Positions 16,271-24,769 of a DNA stretch of 64,000 nt are shown piece after piece (position 1 is the first letter of the stretch; the number at the start of each line of letters is the position of its first letter). Where the stretch lies: positions 662,048-726,047 of the forward strand of contig JAXLRI010000003.1 in NCBI GenBank assembly GCA_046331175.1, in the 5' to 3' direction. Source of the stretch: JAWKIW01 sp046331175 (GTDB lineage: Bacteria; Actinomycetota; Acidimicrobiia; Acidimicrobiales; Acidimicrobilacustridaceae). The translations under genes and the position numbers were made by a program. The notes beneath the pieces were generated by a model. It was not told where the DNA came from, did no database searches, and saw nothing but the letters and a program-made list of their open reading frames with translations.

Positions 16271-17938
16271 TCACGCCCGGGGCACGATCACGGTCACCGA
16301 CATCGGCGGGAGGGTGGCCCGGTAGGCGTTGGTCGCCACCGGGCTGATGGCGGGCTGGGCCACCGGTTGGGCCCCGCCGGCGGCGGTCACGTTCCACACG
16401 TCGGCCGTGCCGAAGGCGTGCGGGTGGCTGAGGCGGATGCCGGCCGTCTTGGCCGACGTCGACTTGTTGATCGCCACCAGCACCACCCGGTTCGGGTTGG
16501 CGGCGTCGTAGCTGGCGTAGACGGTGGCGGTCGCGGTGTCCGACGTCGAGGCGCTGATCGAGGTGTCGCCGAAGGCGTGGCCGGCGCCGTCGTAGTTCCG
16601 GAACGCCTCGAAGGCGGCGTAGGTGAAGCGCTCGTCGCCGTTGAGCGGCCACATGGCCGCCATCGAGACGCCCTCCCGCCCGAAGATGCCGAGGACGTCG
16701 GCCGAGGCCACCGCCCCGGAGATGTCGGTCCCGCCGCCGTAGTTCCACTCGGTCACCGCCAGGCCGGTGCCCGGGTAGTGGGCGGCGATCCGGTCCTTGG
16801 TGCGGGGCAGCAGCCGGATGGCCCCGTAGCCGTAGTCGGTGGTGATCCACGAGTCCTCGACGTAGGTCGGGTCCCACAGCGAGCGGGGGGCTTGCACCCG
16901 GGCGGCGACCACGGCGGCGCCGGTGTCGGCGCCGGTGATGCGGACGCCACCGCCCTTGGCCTCGGGGTACCAGTGCAGGTCGAGGTCGTCGAGCAGCCGG
17001 CCGCCGTTGGCGGTGTCGGCCGCCTTCATCTGGTCGAGGTACCAATCCAAGAAGTTGCCTTTGCCGGACTGGTCGGGGGCGTTCTGGAGGGTCTCGAACC
17101 CGTAGAACCCGTAGCTCACCGGCCCCGAGACCTTGGCGCCGGGCCATCCCCGCTTGATCGCCTTGGCGTACTCGACGCTGCGGTTGACCAGCTCGGCGTA
17201 GCCGACGGCGTTGGGGTGGACCTCGGCGTGGGTCGCCGACCACAGGTCGGGCTCGTTGTCGAGGCTGAACCGGACGTTGGCCCCACCCGAGCTCGCCTTG
17301 AGCCACGCGGCGTACTCGTCCTCGTACACCGCCGCGTCGGTGGCGTCGGGGGTGGCCGACAAGGCGGTGGGCTTGGTCGCCTTGTTCTGCTTGAACCGCA
17401 CGCTCAAGTAGTTCGGCGTGTTGCGCACGTCGCAACCGCCGTTCTTGTCGGCGGCCACGTAGTCGACGATCGGCACCGTGACGAGCGAGGCGGCGCCGAC
17501 CGAGGCGGCCTGGGACACCGTCGGCGTGACCGCGGCGCCGGGGCTGTTCGACGACGACAGGTAGCCGTCGTTCTGGAAGCACCAGTCGCTGCCGGCGTTG
17601 GAGGCGTTGTTCTCCCAGTTGTAGGCGGTCCAGCGGTTGCCGCCCAGGCGCACCAGGCCGGGGCGCACGCCCGCCGGGGGCATGCCGTTGGTGCCGTAGA
17701 TGAGCGGCGAGATGGCCCGGACCCCGGTTGTGGAGCTGATCGTGAGGGCGACGTCGGCCGCGCCGGGGTCACCGGGCGTGAGCGGTGCGCCGGTCGTGGT
17801 CGTGGATCCCGTCGGCGGAGGGGTGGGGGCGACGCAGGCTCCCAGCGCCAGCGCGGCGGTGACGGCCACCGCGCCGCAGCGGCCGACGTCGTGCCCCCGA
17901 CTCCCCCGGCCCGAACCGCCGGTGCTGCGACCTCGCAT
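16271..17938 (-). CDS. Glycoside hydrolase family 44 lipoprotein (endoglucanase/xyloglucanase type)
   Basis: A 555-aa secreted beta-glucanase-like enzyme. The signal peptide ends in the lipobox ALGAC (Cys35), so it should be lipid-anchored. After a Thr/Pro linker comes the GH44 catalytic domain: LVRLGGNRWTAYNWENNASN is a family hallmark, the acid/base Glu is in LDNEPDLW (Glu229), LHWYPE follows, and the nucleophile Glu is in VTEWNYGGG (Glu397). A C-terminal beta domain (about 430-555) completes the fold. There is no carbohydrate-binding module. ATG 17938 has GAGGGG 4 nt upstream. It might feed oligosaccharides to the GH3/XylA locus; that is inference. Confidence 0.92.
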   Translation of the reverse strand: MRGRSTGGSGRGSRGHDVGRCGAVAVTAALALGACVAPTPPPTGSTTTTGAPLTPGDPGAADVALTISSTTGVRAISPLIYGTNGMPPAGVRPGLVRLGGNRWTAYNWENNASNAGSDWCFQNDGYLSSSNSPGAAVTPTVSQAASVGAASLVTVPIVDYVAADKNGGCDVRNTPNYLSVRFKQNKATKPTALSATPDATDAAVYEDEYAAWLKASSGGANVRFSLDNEPDLWSATHAEVHPNAVGYAELVNRSVEYAKAIKRGWPGAKVSGPVSYGFYGFETLQNAPDQSGKGNFLDWYLDQMKAADTANGGRLLDDLDLHWYPEAKGGGVRITGADTGAAVVAARVQAPRSLWDPTYVEDSWITTDYGYGAIRLLPRTKDRIAAHYPGTGLAVTEWNYGGGTDISGAVASADVLGIFGREGVSMAAMWPLNGDERFTYAAFEAFRNYDGAGHAFGDTSISASTSDTATATVYASYDAANPNRVVLVAINKSTSAKTAGIRLSHPHAFGTADVWNVTAAGGAQPVAQPAISPVATNAYRATLPPMSVTVIVPRA

Positions 17939-18035
17939 GACCCCTCGCTTCCCCGAACCGGGTGTCGTCCCCCTGCGCCGCGCACCACGCTCGCCGCGCC
18001 CTGGGCCGTTCGGCCTAGGTCGTGTGCACTATGCG

Positions 18036-18053
18036 TCGGCCGCCTGCGGCCGA
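18036..18053 (-). terminator. GC hairpin after the DUF5685 gene
   Basis: A perfect inverted repeat, TCGGCCGC-CT-GCGGCCGA, 43 bp past the stop of the minus-strand gene at 18097. There is no U-tract, as is usual in high-GC actinobacteria, so termination is only suggested. Confidence 0.4.
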
Positions 18054-18096
18054 GACTTGAGCACGAATCGGGCGCCATCGGGGATCGCCCCCCGGA

Positions 18097-19278
18097 TCAG
18101 CAGTCGCAGCAGTCGCAGCAATCGCAACAATCACAGCAATCACAGCAGTCGCAGCCGCTGCAGCACCCGCCGCCGCCCTCGTCGGGGGGCATGGCCTGGG
18201 CGCGACGCTGGGCCTCCGCCTGGGCTGGATCCATCGGCGGCACCTGCGGCACCGTCGGGGGGACCTCGCCGCCGGCACCGGGCCCGACGCCGGGCCGGAA
18301 GCCGGGGAAGGCCAGGCCGGTGACGACCGCGACGCGCGTGAGGATCCGGGCGGCGCGGCCGGCCGCCGCCACCTCGGTGGCGGCGCGGGAGCGGCAGGCG
18401 GTGGTGTGCTCGTGCCCTGTGGCGTGGTGCAGGGCCCGGCGCCCAGCCCGGTCGACCTGGTCGACCACGACGGCTCGGGCCAGGTCGGGGCGCACCAGGT
18501 CGAGCCGGTCGAAGGCGGCGGCCAGCCGCTCCTGGGCGTCGGTGCGGAGCCGTCGGGCCAGGGCCCGGCGGGCGTCGGGGTCGGCCTCGGCGGCCACGAG
18601 CGGGTTGAAGCGTCCAGCGACGACGTCGTCGTCCTCGTCGACGATCGCATCGATCAGGTAGGTCAGGCGTCCGAACATCGACCCGAGGTCGGCCAGCGCG
18701 TCGGCGTTGGCGGGCACACCGGCCAAGGTGGCGGTGTGCGCGAAGGCAGCGGCTGCGGCCACCTCGGTGGGGGCGACGTAGTGGTCGAACGAGGCACTCG
18801 GATCGCGCTGGCGCTGCTCGCTCTCGGCGATCGCGCCCTCGAGGGCGCTGGTGTCGAAGGCGACGGCTGCTCCGGCTCGAGCCCCGGCCGCACGCCAGCG
18901 CCGGGCCACGTAGCGCGCTGCGCCCGGCACCCGGCCGGGGAGGCCGTCGCCGTCGAGCGCGTGGTCGTCGACCTTGGTGGCCGCCATGGTCAGCGAGACG
19001 GCCACCGCGTGGCCGGTGGCCGCCTCACCGGAGGTGACCACCGCGGCGGGCCGCATGCCTCGCAGCGCGCAGGACCCAGCCTGGCGTCGCTCGAGCGGCG
19101 CGTCTCGCTGGGCTTCGACCAGGATCGACAGCACCACGGCGTCGACGTTGGTGGTGACGCGAGCGCTGTGGCCGTGGGCGTCGCGCAGCCCGAGGCAGAG
19201 GCCGCAGAGGTGGCTCATCCACTCGCGGTGCAGCTCGGCACCCAGCGTGTGGCGACAGGGCTTGGCGATCCCGAACAC
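18097..19278 (-). CDS. DUF5685 family protein with CCD-repeat cysteine tail
   Basis: A 393-aa protein of unknown function. FGIAKPCRHTLG and EWMSHLCGLCLGLRDAHGHS at the N-terminus, with a CGLC pair, match the actinobacterial DUF5685 family; the middle is alpha-helical and Ala-rich with an acidic IDAIVDEDDDVV stretch. The C-terminus is exceptional: after a Pro-rich linker the last 22 residues hold 14 Cys in a near-perfect CCD repeat. The Asp and Cys codons vary (GAC/GAT, TGC/TGT), so the repeat is kept at protein level and is not recent slippage. The tail could bind metal or be a thiol or modification substrate. GTG start, with CAGGCT at leaderless spacing. Confidence 0.86.
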   Translation of the reverse strand: MFGIAKPCRHTLGAELHREWMSHLCGLCLGLRDAHGHSARVTTNVDAVVLSILVEAQRDAPLERRQAGSCALRGMRPAAVVTSGEAATGHAVAVSLTMAATKVDDHALDGDGLPGRVPGAARYVARRWRAAGARAGAAVAFDTSALEGAIAESEQRQRDPSASFDHYVAPTEVAAAAAFAHTATLAGVPANADALADLGSMFGRLTYLIDAIVDEDDDVVAGRFNPLVAAEADPDARRALARRLRTDAQERLAAAFDRLDLVRPDLARAVVVDQVDRAGRRALHHATGHEHTTACRSRAATEVAAAGRAARILTRVAVVTGLAFPGFRPGVGPGAGGEVPPTVPQVPPMDPAQAEAQRRAQAMPPDEGGGGCCSGCDCCDCCDCCDCCDCCDC

Positions 19279-19284
19279 GGCGCC

Positions 19285-19290
19285 AGCCTG
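19285..19290 (-). promoter_or_regulatory. Possible leaderless-type -10 (CAGGCT, minus strand)
   Basis: Same hexamer and same 6-nt spacing to the GTG (19278) as at the LCP gene. Confidence 0.35.
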
Positions 19291-19350
19291 GCACAGCGGC
19301 GTCGGCTTGGCGCGGAGGACCGACCCCGCGAGGCGGCGACGGCGGGAGGG

Positions 19351-22300
19351 CTAGGAGTACCAGCCGACGACGTCGGCGATGACGTCGACGCTGCCGGCGT
19401 TGTTGAACACCGACACCGTCCCGTCGGCCCCCACCCGCGCCATCACCAGGTTGGGCACGGTCTGGCCCGCCACGAAGTTCAGGTTCGACGCCGTGGGCAT
19501 GGGCACGCCCGTCGGCCAGACGGTGAGGAACGCTGGAGCGGTCGGGCCGGTCACGGTGATGTTCAGCACGACCGCCGACACGCCGCTGCTCGGCACGCCG
19601 TTGAGGCCGCCCACGCCGGTGACCTTGAAGCTGAGCGACTGGCCCGGGCCCAGCTTCGTGCTCGTGCCGCCGGTGCCGTCGCGGGTGTCGAGGATGCGCG
19701 ACGGGGTCATGCCGACGAAGCCGCCGTTGCTCGCCGCCGGCGGGGCAGGGGCGAAGAAGCCGACGACGTCGGCGATGACGTTGGTGGTGCCGGCGTTGTT
19801 GAAGATGCTGATCTGGCCGTTGGCGCCGACGGGCACCACCACCAGGTTGGGCACGGTCTGGCCGGCCAGGAAGTTGAGGTTCGAGGCCAGGGGCGCGGTC
19901 TGCCCGGCGGGGTAGGCCGTGAGGTAGCTGGCGGCGGTCCCGCCGGTGGCGGTGACGTTGAGCACGACGGCGGTGGCCGACGTCGGCACGCCGCCCCGGC
20001 CGACGACGGTGAGGTTGCGCGACTCGCCACCGGCGAGCGGGACGGCGGTCCCGGCCGGACCGGTGCCCCCGGTGCCGTCGCGGGTGTCGAGGATCCGCGA
20101 GGGCGTGAGGGCGTTGTAGCGGTCGCCGCCACCGGTGGTGTCGAACCAGCCGACGACGTCGGCGATCACGTTGACGTTGCCGGAGTTGTTGTAGAGGTTG
20201 ACCGTGCCGTCGGGCCCGACGGTGGTGACCACGAGGTTGGCGACCGTCTGCCCGGCGCCGAAGTTCAGGTTCGATGCCAGCGGTCGGGCCTGGCCGCCGG
20301 GCCACGCGGTGATGAACGACGGTGCGGTGCCGCCGGTGACGGTGACGTTCAGCACGACGGCCGAGGCGCCCGTGGCGGGCACGCCGCCGGCCCCGGTGAC
20401 GTCGAGCGATCGGGTCTGGCCGGCGGTGAACGGGCCGGCCAGGGCCACGTTGGACCCCGACCGGGTGTCGAGCACCCGCGAGGGCGGCAGGGCGTGGAAG
20501 CCGGTGGCCGGCGGCAGTGCCGGGGTGACGGCGGCCGACGGGCTCGAGGCGGTGCCCTGGCCTCCCACGGTGCGGGCGGCGACGGTGAACGTGTACGGGG
20601 TGCCCAGGGCGAGGCCCGGCACGATGGCGGCGGTGCCGGGGCCGTCGACGTTGACCGTCGCCCCCCCGGGGTTGGCGGTGACCTGGTACCCGATGATCGT
20701 CTGCCCGCCGTTGTCCGCGGGAGGCGCCCACGTCACCATGGCGGCACTCGTGCCGGCCGCGGCGGCCACGCCGCTCGGCGCCCCCGGCGGCCGGACGCCG
20801 ACGTGGGTCCCGAGGGGGGCGGGGAGGTCGCCGGCCTGGCCGACGGTGGTGGTGGTGCCGGCGGAGGTGAGCACCTGGCCGGTGGACGGGCGCAGGACGG
20901 CCAGCTCGGCCCGGGCGTCGCCGTTGACGTCGGTGGCGAACGGGACGTCGCCGGGCTGGCCGAGCGTGATGGGGTTCCAGCCGGCGAGGCGGACGTAGAA
21001 CGTCGACTCGGCCGGTCGGTAGACGATGAGGTCGTCGCGGCCGTCGCCGTCGACGTCGGCGGCCAGCGGCACGTCGCCGGGCAGGCCCCAGTTGACGACC
21101 GAGCCGTCGCCGAAGATCCACTGGCCCTTGCGGAACACGGCCGGCTCGGCCTTCCCGTCGCCGTTGGTGTCGGCGGCCACCGGCACGTCGCCGGGCTGGC
21201 CGCCGAGGGTGATCGTGGTGCCGCCGACGAAGAACCACTGGCCGGTGGCGGGCCGGTAGATGGCGGGGCGGGTCCAGCCGCCGCCGTCGAGGTCGGCCAG
21301 CAGGGGCACGTCGCCGGCCTGGGGGGCCGTGAGCTGGAACGGCCACATGCCCGAGATGTTGGCGTACCAGATGCCCGACGACGGGCGGTACACGATGGCC
21401 TCGGCCTTGGCATCGCCGTTCAGGTCGCCGGCGAGGGGCACATCGCCGGGCAGGCCCCAGTTGAACGACGAGCCGCCGGTGCCCACCCAGGCGCCCGTCG
21501 ACGGGCGCCACAGCGGGGTCTCGCCCCGCAGGTCGCCGGTGAGGTCGGTGTCGGCGGCGGCGCCGGCCATCAGGCGCCAGACCAGCGCCGGCCACTGCGA
21601 CGCCACCGGGATGCGCCCCGGGCCGCCGGCCGCGACGTCGGCCAGCCCGAGCACCTTCCAGGTGCCGGTGGCGGGCGCGTACGTGGCGGGCACGACCTTG
21701 CCCTGGCTGCTGTAGTCGGCCGGGACGGGCACCTGGCCGGGACCGCCCAGCGTGAGGTCGACGAGGCCCTTGATGCGCCACTGGCCGGTGGCCGGGTTGT
21801 AGGTGGCCAGCTCGGCCTTGCCGTCGCCGGTGTAGTCGCCGGGCACGGGGATCAGCCCGGGGCCGCCCCAGACGGCCGACGTGCCGTCGGCGAAGCGCCA
21901 CGTGCCCGTGGTGGCCTCGTAGGTGGCGGCCTCGACCTTGCCGCTGCCGTCGTAGTCGGCGGGCACCGGCTGCTGGCCGGGGCCGCCGAGCGTGATCGAT
22001 GCGGCTCCCGCGATGGTCCACGCGCCGTTGGCGGGGTTGTAGGTGGCGCGCTCCCACTGGCCGCCGCCGGTCCAGTCGCCGGCGACGGGCAGCTGTCCGG
22101 GACCGCCCAGGACGACGTCGCTGGCCCCCTGCACCCGCCAGGTCCCGGTGGCCGGCTCGTAGGTGGCCGCCTCGGTGCTGCCGTCGCCGTCGTACTCGCC
22201 GGGCACCGGGACCTGACCGGGGCCGCCGAGCGCGACGTCGGCGATGCCCGGCGTGCGCCAGGTGCCGGTGGACGGCTCGTAGGTGGTGCGGTCGGCCGTG

Positions 22301-23055
22301 CCGTTGCCGTCGAAGTCGCCGAACGAGGCGGATCGGACGTAGCCGTCGTTCTGCAGGTAGGTGTTGAACGCCGGCACCGACCACCACGACGTGTAGCCGA
22401 GGTCGTCGGGGTACTTGACGGTGGCGCCGTTCTTGCGGGCCCACATGGGGCCCGGGTCGACGTAGGTGCCGTTGGCGTCCTGCTCGTCGTAGTGCAGGTG
22501 CGGCGCGGTGGTCCGGCCGGTGAACCCCGACAGGCCGAGCTTCTGGCCCCGCGCCACCTTCTGGCCGACCGTGACGGAGATGGCCGACAGGTGGAGGTAG
22601 CGGCTGGTGCGCCCGTCGGGGTGCTTGATGGCGACGTAGTTGCCGGCGGCGCCGTTGCAGGAGCTGTCGCCCTCCGAGCAGCCGCCGGCGGCGATGGCGA
22701 CGGTGCCGGGGCCGGCGGCGTAGATCGGGGTGCCGACCGGCATGCCGATGTCCATGGCCGGGAACGTGTGGTAGCCGGCGCACCCGGGGTTGCCCATCGT
22801 GCACCACAGCTGGAAGGTGCCGATGGCCGGGAACCAGTCGCCGGACTCGCCGGCGGCGGCGGCCACGGGCTGGGGTGGGGCGGGGGCCGAGGCGGTGGGC
22901 GCGGGCGCCGTCAGCAGGCTCGCCACCACCGCGACGAGGACGAGCGCGGCCGACGCCAGCAGCGTCGCCAGGCGGGTGCGGTGGGCCAGACGGCCCGCTC
23001 GGCCCGCTCGGAGGGCACGGCGCCGGGGGGTCGGCGACGGTCCGGGGTGAAGCAC
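19351..23055 (-). CDS. Secreted M23 metallopeptidase with 12 propeller-type repeats, Fn3 and 3 surface domains
   Basis: A 1,234-aa secreted modular protein. Order: signal or anchor (LLASAALVLVAVVASLL); LytM/M23 peptidase with zinc ligands in HTFPAMD and APHLHY and a central YLHLS His; twelve FG-GAP-like repeats of about 40 aa (DYDGDGKAE..TYxPATGTW..GGPGQVPVP), several with Ca-binding-like DxDGDG loops; one fibronectin III domain; three domains of about 125 aa starting PSRVLDTR or PSRILDTR and ending NVIADVVGWF or similar. The peptidase should cut peptidoglycan cross-links, while the repeats may hold it in the envelope. GTG 23055 is preferred over TTG 23094 because TAAAGT lies 7 nt before it. 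Confidence 0.9.
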   Translation of the reverse strand: MLHPGPSPTPRRRALRAGRAGRLAHRTRLATLLASAALVLVAVVASLLTAPAPTASAPAPPQPVAAAAGESGDWFPAIGTFQLWCTMGNPGCAGYHTFPAMDIGMPVGTPIYAAGPGTVAIAAGGCSEGDSSCNGAAGNYVAIKHPDGRTSRYLHLSAISVTVGQKVARGQKLGLSGFTGRTTAPHLHYDEQDANGTYVDPGPMWARKNGATVKYPDDLGYTSWWSVPAFNTYLQNDGYVRSASFGDFDGNGTADRTTYEPSTGTWRTPGIADVALGGPGQVPVPGEYDGDGSTEAATYEPATGTWRVQGASDVVLGGPGQLPVAGDWTGGGQWERATYNPANGAWTIAGAASITLGGPGQQPVPADYDGSGKVEAATYEATTGTWRFADGTSAVWGGPGLIPVPGDYTGDGKAELATYNPATGQWRIKGLVDLTLGGPGQVPVPADYSSQGKVVPATYAPATGTWKVLGLADVAAGGPGRIPVASQWPALVWRLMAGAAADTDLTGDLRGETPLWRPSTGAWVGTGGSSFNWGLPGDVPLAGDLNGDAKAEAIVYRPSSGIWYANISGMWPFQLTAPQAGDVPLLADLDGGGWTRPAIYRPATGQWFFVGGTTITLGGQPGDVPVAADTNGDGKAEPAVFRKGQWIFGDGSVVNWGLPGDVPLAADVDGDGRDDLIVYRPAESTFYVRLAGWNPITLGQPGDVPFATDVNGDARAELAVLRPSTGQVLTSAGTTTTVGQAGDLPAPLGTHVGVRPPGAPSGVAAAAGTSAAMVTWAPPADNGGQTIIGYQVTANPGGATVNVDGPGTAAIVPGLALGTPYTFTVAARTVGGQGTASSPSAAVTPALPPATGFHALPPSRVLDTRSGSNVALAGPFTAGQTRSLDVTGAGGVPATGASAVVLNVTVTGGTAPSFITAWPGGQARPLASNLNFGAGQTVANLVVTTVGPDGTVNLYNNSGNVNVIADVVGWFDTTGGGDRYNALTPSRILDTRDGTGGTGPAGTAVPLAGGESRNLTVVGRGGVPTSATAVVLNVTATGGTAASYLTAYPAGQTAPLASNLNFLAGQTVPNLVVVPVGANGQISIFNNAGTTNVIADVVGFFAPAPPAASNGGFVGMTPSRILDTRDGTGGTSTKLGPGQSLSFKVTGVGGLNGVPSSGVSAVVLNITVTGPTAPAFLTVWPTGVPMPTASNLNFVAGQTVPNLVMARVGADGTVSVFNNAGSVDVIADVVGWYS

Positions 23056-23062
23056 GGGCGAC

Positions 23063-23068
23063 ACTTTA
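23063..23068 (-). promoter_or_regulatory. Leaderless-type -10 (TAAAGT, minus strand)
   Basis: TAAAGT ends 7 nt before the GTG at 23055, within a locally AT-rich stretch (23063-23097) that is unusual for this genome. Confidence 0.55.
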
Positions 23069-23148
23069 GTTGCAGACGCGTTACGAAACAGCAATACCCC
23101 GCCGAAACCTGGCGATCCGGGGGCCGTGGCCCCGCAGTGTGGCGTCGG

Positions 23149-23466
23149 TCACTCGCTGGTGGCGTCCGAGGCGGCGGCGTCGGCCACCGCGGCCCCGCTG
23201 CCGTTGGCCGACGTGACCGGATCGGGGGCCGCCTCGCCGTCGGGGCCCTCGGCGGGCGCCGGCGCCGACGTCGTCGGCGTGATGGTGTCGGCGGGCAGGG
23301 CCCGGCGCTTCCGGCTGGCGACGTAGCGCGACACCATCCAACCGAGGCCGCCGAGCACGGCCAGCACGACGAGCAGGCGGATCGGGCGGCGCCGGCGACC
23401 GGCGACCTGCACGACGTCGACCACGTCACCGATGAGCACCAGGTCGTCCTCGGGCAGCACTGCCAT
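23149..23466 (-). CDS. Small single-pass membrane protein (105 aa)
   Basis: Function not recognised. An N-terminal acidic/hydrophobic segment (MAVLPEDDLVLIGDVVDVVQ) is followed by basic residues, one TM helix (LLVVLAVLGGLGWMVSRYVA) and a C-terminal Ala/Pro/Ser/Thr tail of about 50 residues. The ATG has a strong AGGAGG 8-13 nt upstream. It sits alone between the M23 gene and the divergent glycosyltransferase operon. Confidence 0.78.
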   Translation of the reverse strand: MAVLPEDDLVLIGDVVDVVQVAGRRRRPIRLLVVLAVLGGLGWMVSRYVASRKRRALPADTITPTTSAPAPAEGPDGEAAPDPVTSANGSGAAVADAAASDATSE

Positions 23467-23548
23467 CGTCGTCGCTCCTCCTGCGTCGGTGCCCCTCGGG
23501 GCGGGTCGCCCAGGCTAGTGCCCGCCGCCGCGCCGGCGGTGCGAGCGG

Positions 23549-23554
23549 TACGGT
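23549..23554 (+). promoter_or_regulatory. Leaderless-type -10 (TACGGT) of the glycosyltransferase operon
   Basis: TACGGT ends 6 nt before the GTG at 23561; no Shine-Dalgarno site is present. Confidence 0.55.
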
Positions 23555-23560
23555 CGCCCG

Positions 23561-24760
23561 GTGATCGAGGCACCCGCGGCGCGGGCGGCGTACGCGTCGT
23601 TCGACCGCTTCCCCACCGCCAAGGGCGCCGCCGTCCACATCGGCCACGCCGCCGCCACGCTGTTCGACCGCGTCGGCCCCGGCCTCCTGCACGTGCTCGG
23701 CGGCGACGGCCTCCCCCCGTTCCAGGTCGACGAGACCCCCGCCGGCACACCCGTGCTGGTCGTGCGGGCCGAGCCGCCCGCCACCAACCTGCTCGAGCGG
23801 GCCGTCGCCTACGGCGAGCACCTCCGCGTGGTGCTCGGCCAGCAGGCCGACGAGCTCGTCGTGGTCCAGGGGCGCGATCCGTGGAGCATCGCCCCGCTGC
23901 TCGACCGTCGTCGGGCGGCGCTGGTCTACGAGGTGAACGGGCTGCCGTCGGTCGAGCTGCCCGAGACCCGACCGGCGGTGGCGGGGCGCACCGTCGAGCG
24001 CCTGCGCGAGCTCGAGGACCGCTGCCTGCGCGCCGCCGACCTGGTCCTGACGCCGTCCGCGGTGCTCGGCGAGCGGCTCGTGGCCCGGGGCGTGCCCGCC
24101 GACCGCCTGCACGTCGTGCCCAACGGCGCCGACCCCGTGGACGAGGTGCCAGCCCGCCCCGACGGCGCACCCGACCGCTACGTCGTCTACGTCGGCGCCC
24201 TCCAACCCTGGCAGGGCCTGCCGGTGGCGTTGCGGGCCCTGGCCCGCCTCGGCGACCTCGACGACCTGCGGCTCGTCGTGTGCTCGTCGGTCGGCCCGAA
24301 GCGGGCCCGCGGCCTGCGCCGCCTCGCCCGCCGCCTCGGGGTCGACGACCGCGTCGACTGGCACCACCAGCTGCGCCACGACGAGGTGGCCGCGTGGCTG
24401 GCCCACGCCGAGCTCTCGCTGGCCCCGCTGACCGACGGTCCCCGCAACGTCGAGCAGGGGTGCTGTCCGCTCAAGGTCCTCGAGTCCCTCGCCGCCGGCA
24501 CCCCGGTGGTGGCGTCGGACCTCCCGGCGGTGCGCGAGCTGGTGGTCGACGGCGAGCACGGGCGGCTCGTGCCCCCCGACCGGCCCGCCGAGCTGGCCCG
24601 GGCCGTGCGGGTCCTGCTCGAGTACCCCGACGAGGCGGCCCGCCTCGGGCGCCAGGGACGCGCCCACGTGGCCGCCGGGCTCACCTGGGACGACAACCGG
24701 CGGCGCACCCTCGCCGCCTACGACGCACTGGGGCTCCCCCGCCCGGCGCGCGACGGATAG
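23561..24760 (+). CDS. GT4-type glycosyltransferase
   Basis: A 399-aa GT-B glycosyltransferase, presumably using a nucleotide sugar on a lipid or glycan acceptor at the inner membrane face. The N-terminal half begins YASFDRFPTAKGAAVHIGHA, a typical acceptor-domain opening; the C-terminal half has VVYVGALQPWQGLPVALRAL and the E-x7-E region (PLKVLESLAAGTPVVASDLP, then VRELV) that binds the sugar nucleotide. The start is set by TACGGT at leaderless spacing. First gene of a run reaching 28047; its TAG stop forms part of the -10 box of the next gene. Confidence 0.91.
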   Translation: MIEAPAARAAYASFDRFPTAKGAAVHIGHAAATLFDRVGPGLLHVLGGDGLPPFQVDETPAGTPVLVVRAEPPATNLLERAVAYGEHLRVVLGQQADELVVVQGRDPWSIAPLLDRRRAALVYEVNGLPSVELPETRPAVAGRTVERLRELEDRCLRAADLVLTPSAVLGERLVARGVPADRLHVVPNGADPVDEVPARPDGAPDRYVVYVGALQPWQGLPVALRALARLGDLDDLRLVVCSSVGPKRARGLRRLARRLGVDDRVDWHHQLRHDEVAAWLAHAELSLAPLTDGPRNVEQGCCPLKVLESLAAGTPVVASDLPAVRELVVDGEHGRLVPPDRPAELARAVRVLLEYPDEAARLGRQGRAHVAAGLTWDDNRRRTLAAYDALGLPRPARDG

Positions 24761-24763
24761 CCT
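24758..24763 (+). promoter_or_regulatory. Leaderless-type -10 (TAGCCT) overlapping a stop codon
   Basis: TAGCCT ends 6 nt before ATG 24770. Its first three bases are the stop codon of the upstream glycosyltransferase, so termination of one gene and promoter of the next share sequence. Confidence 0.55.
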
Positions 24764-24769
24764 CGGCCG

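Noticed and set aside
23056..23094. TTG 23094 as the M23 protein start
   Set aside because: It would place the start upstream of the TAAAGT box; GTG 23055 follows the box by 7 nt and begins just before the signal peptide.
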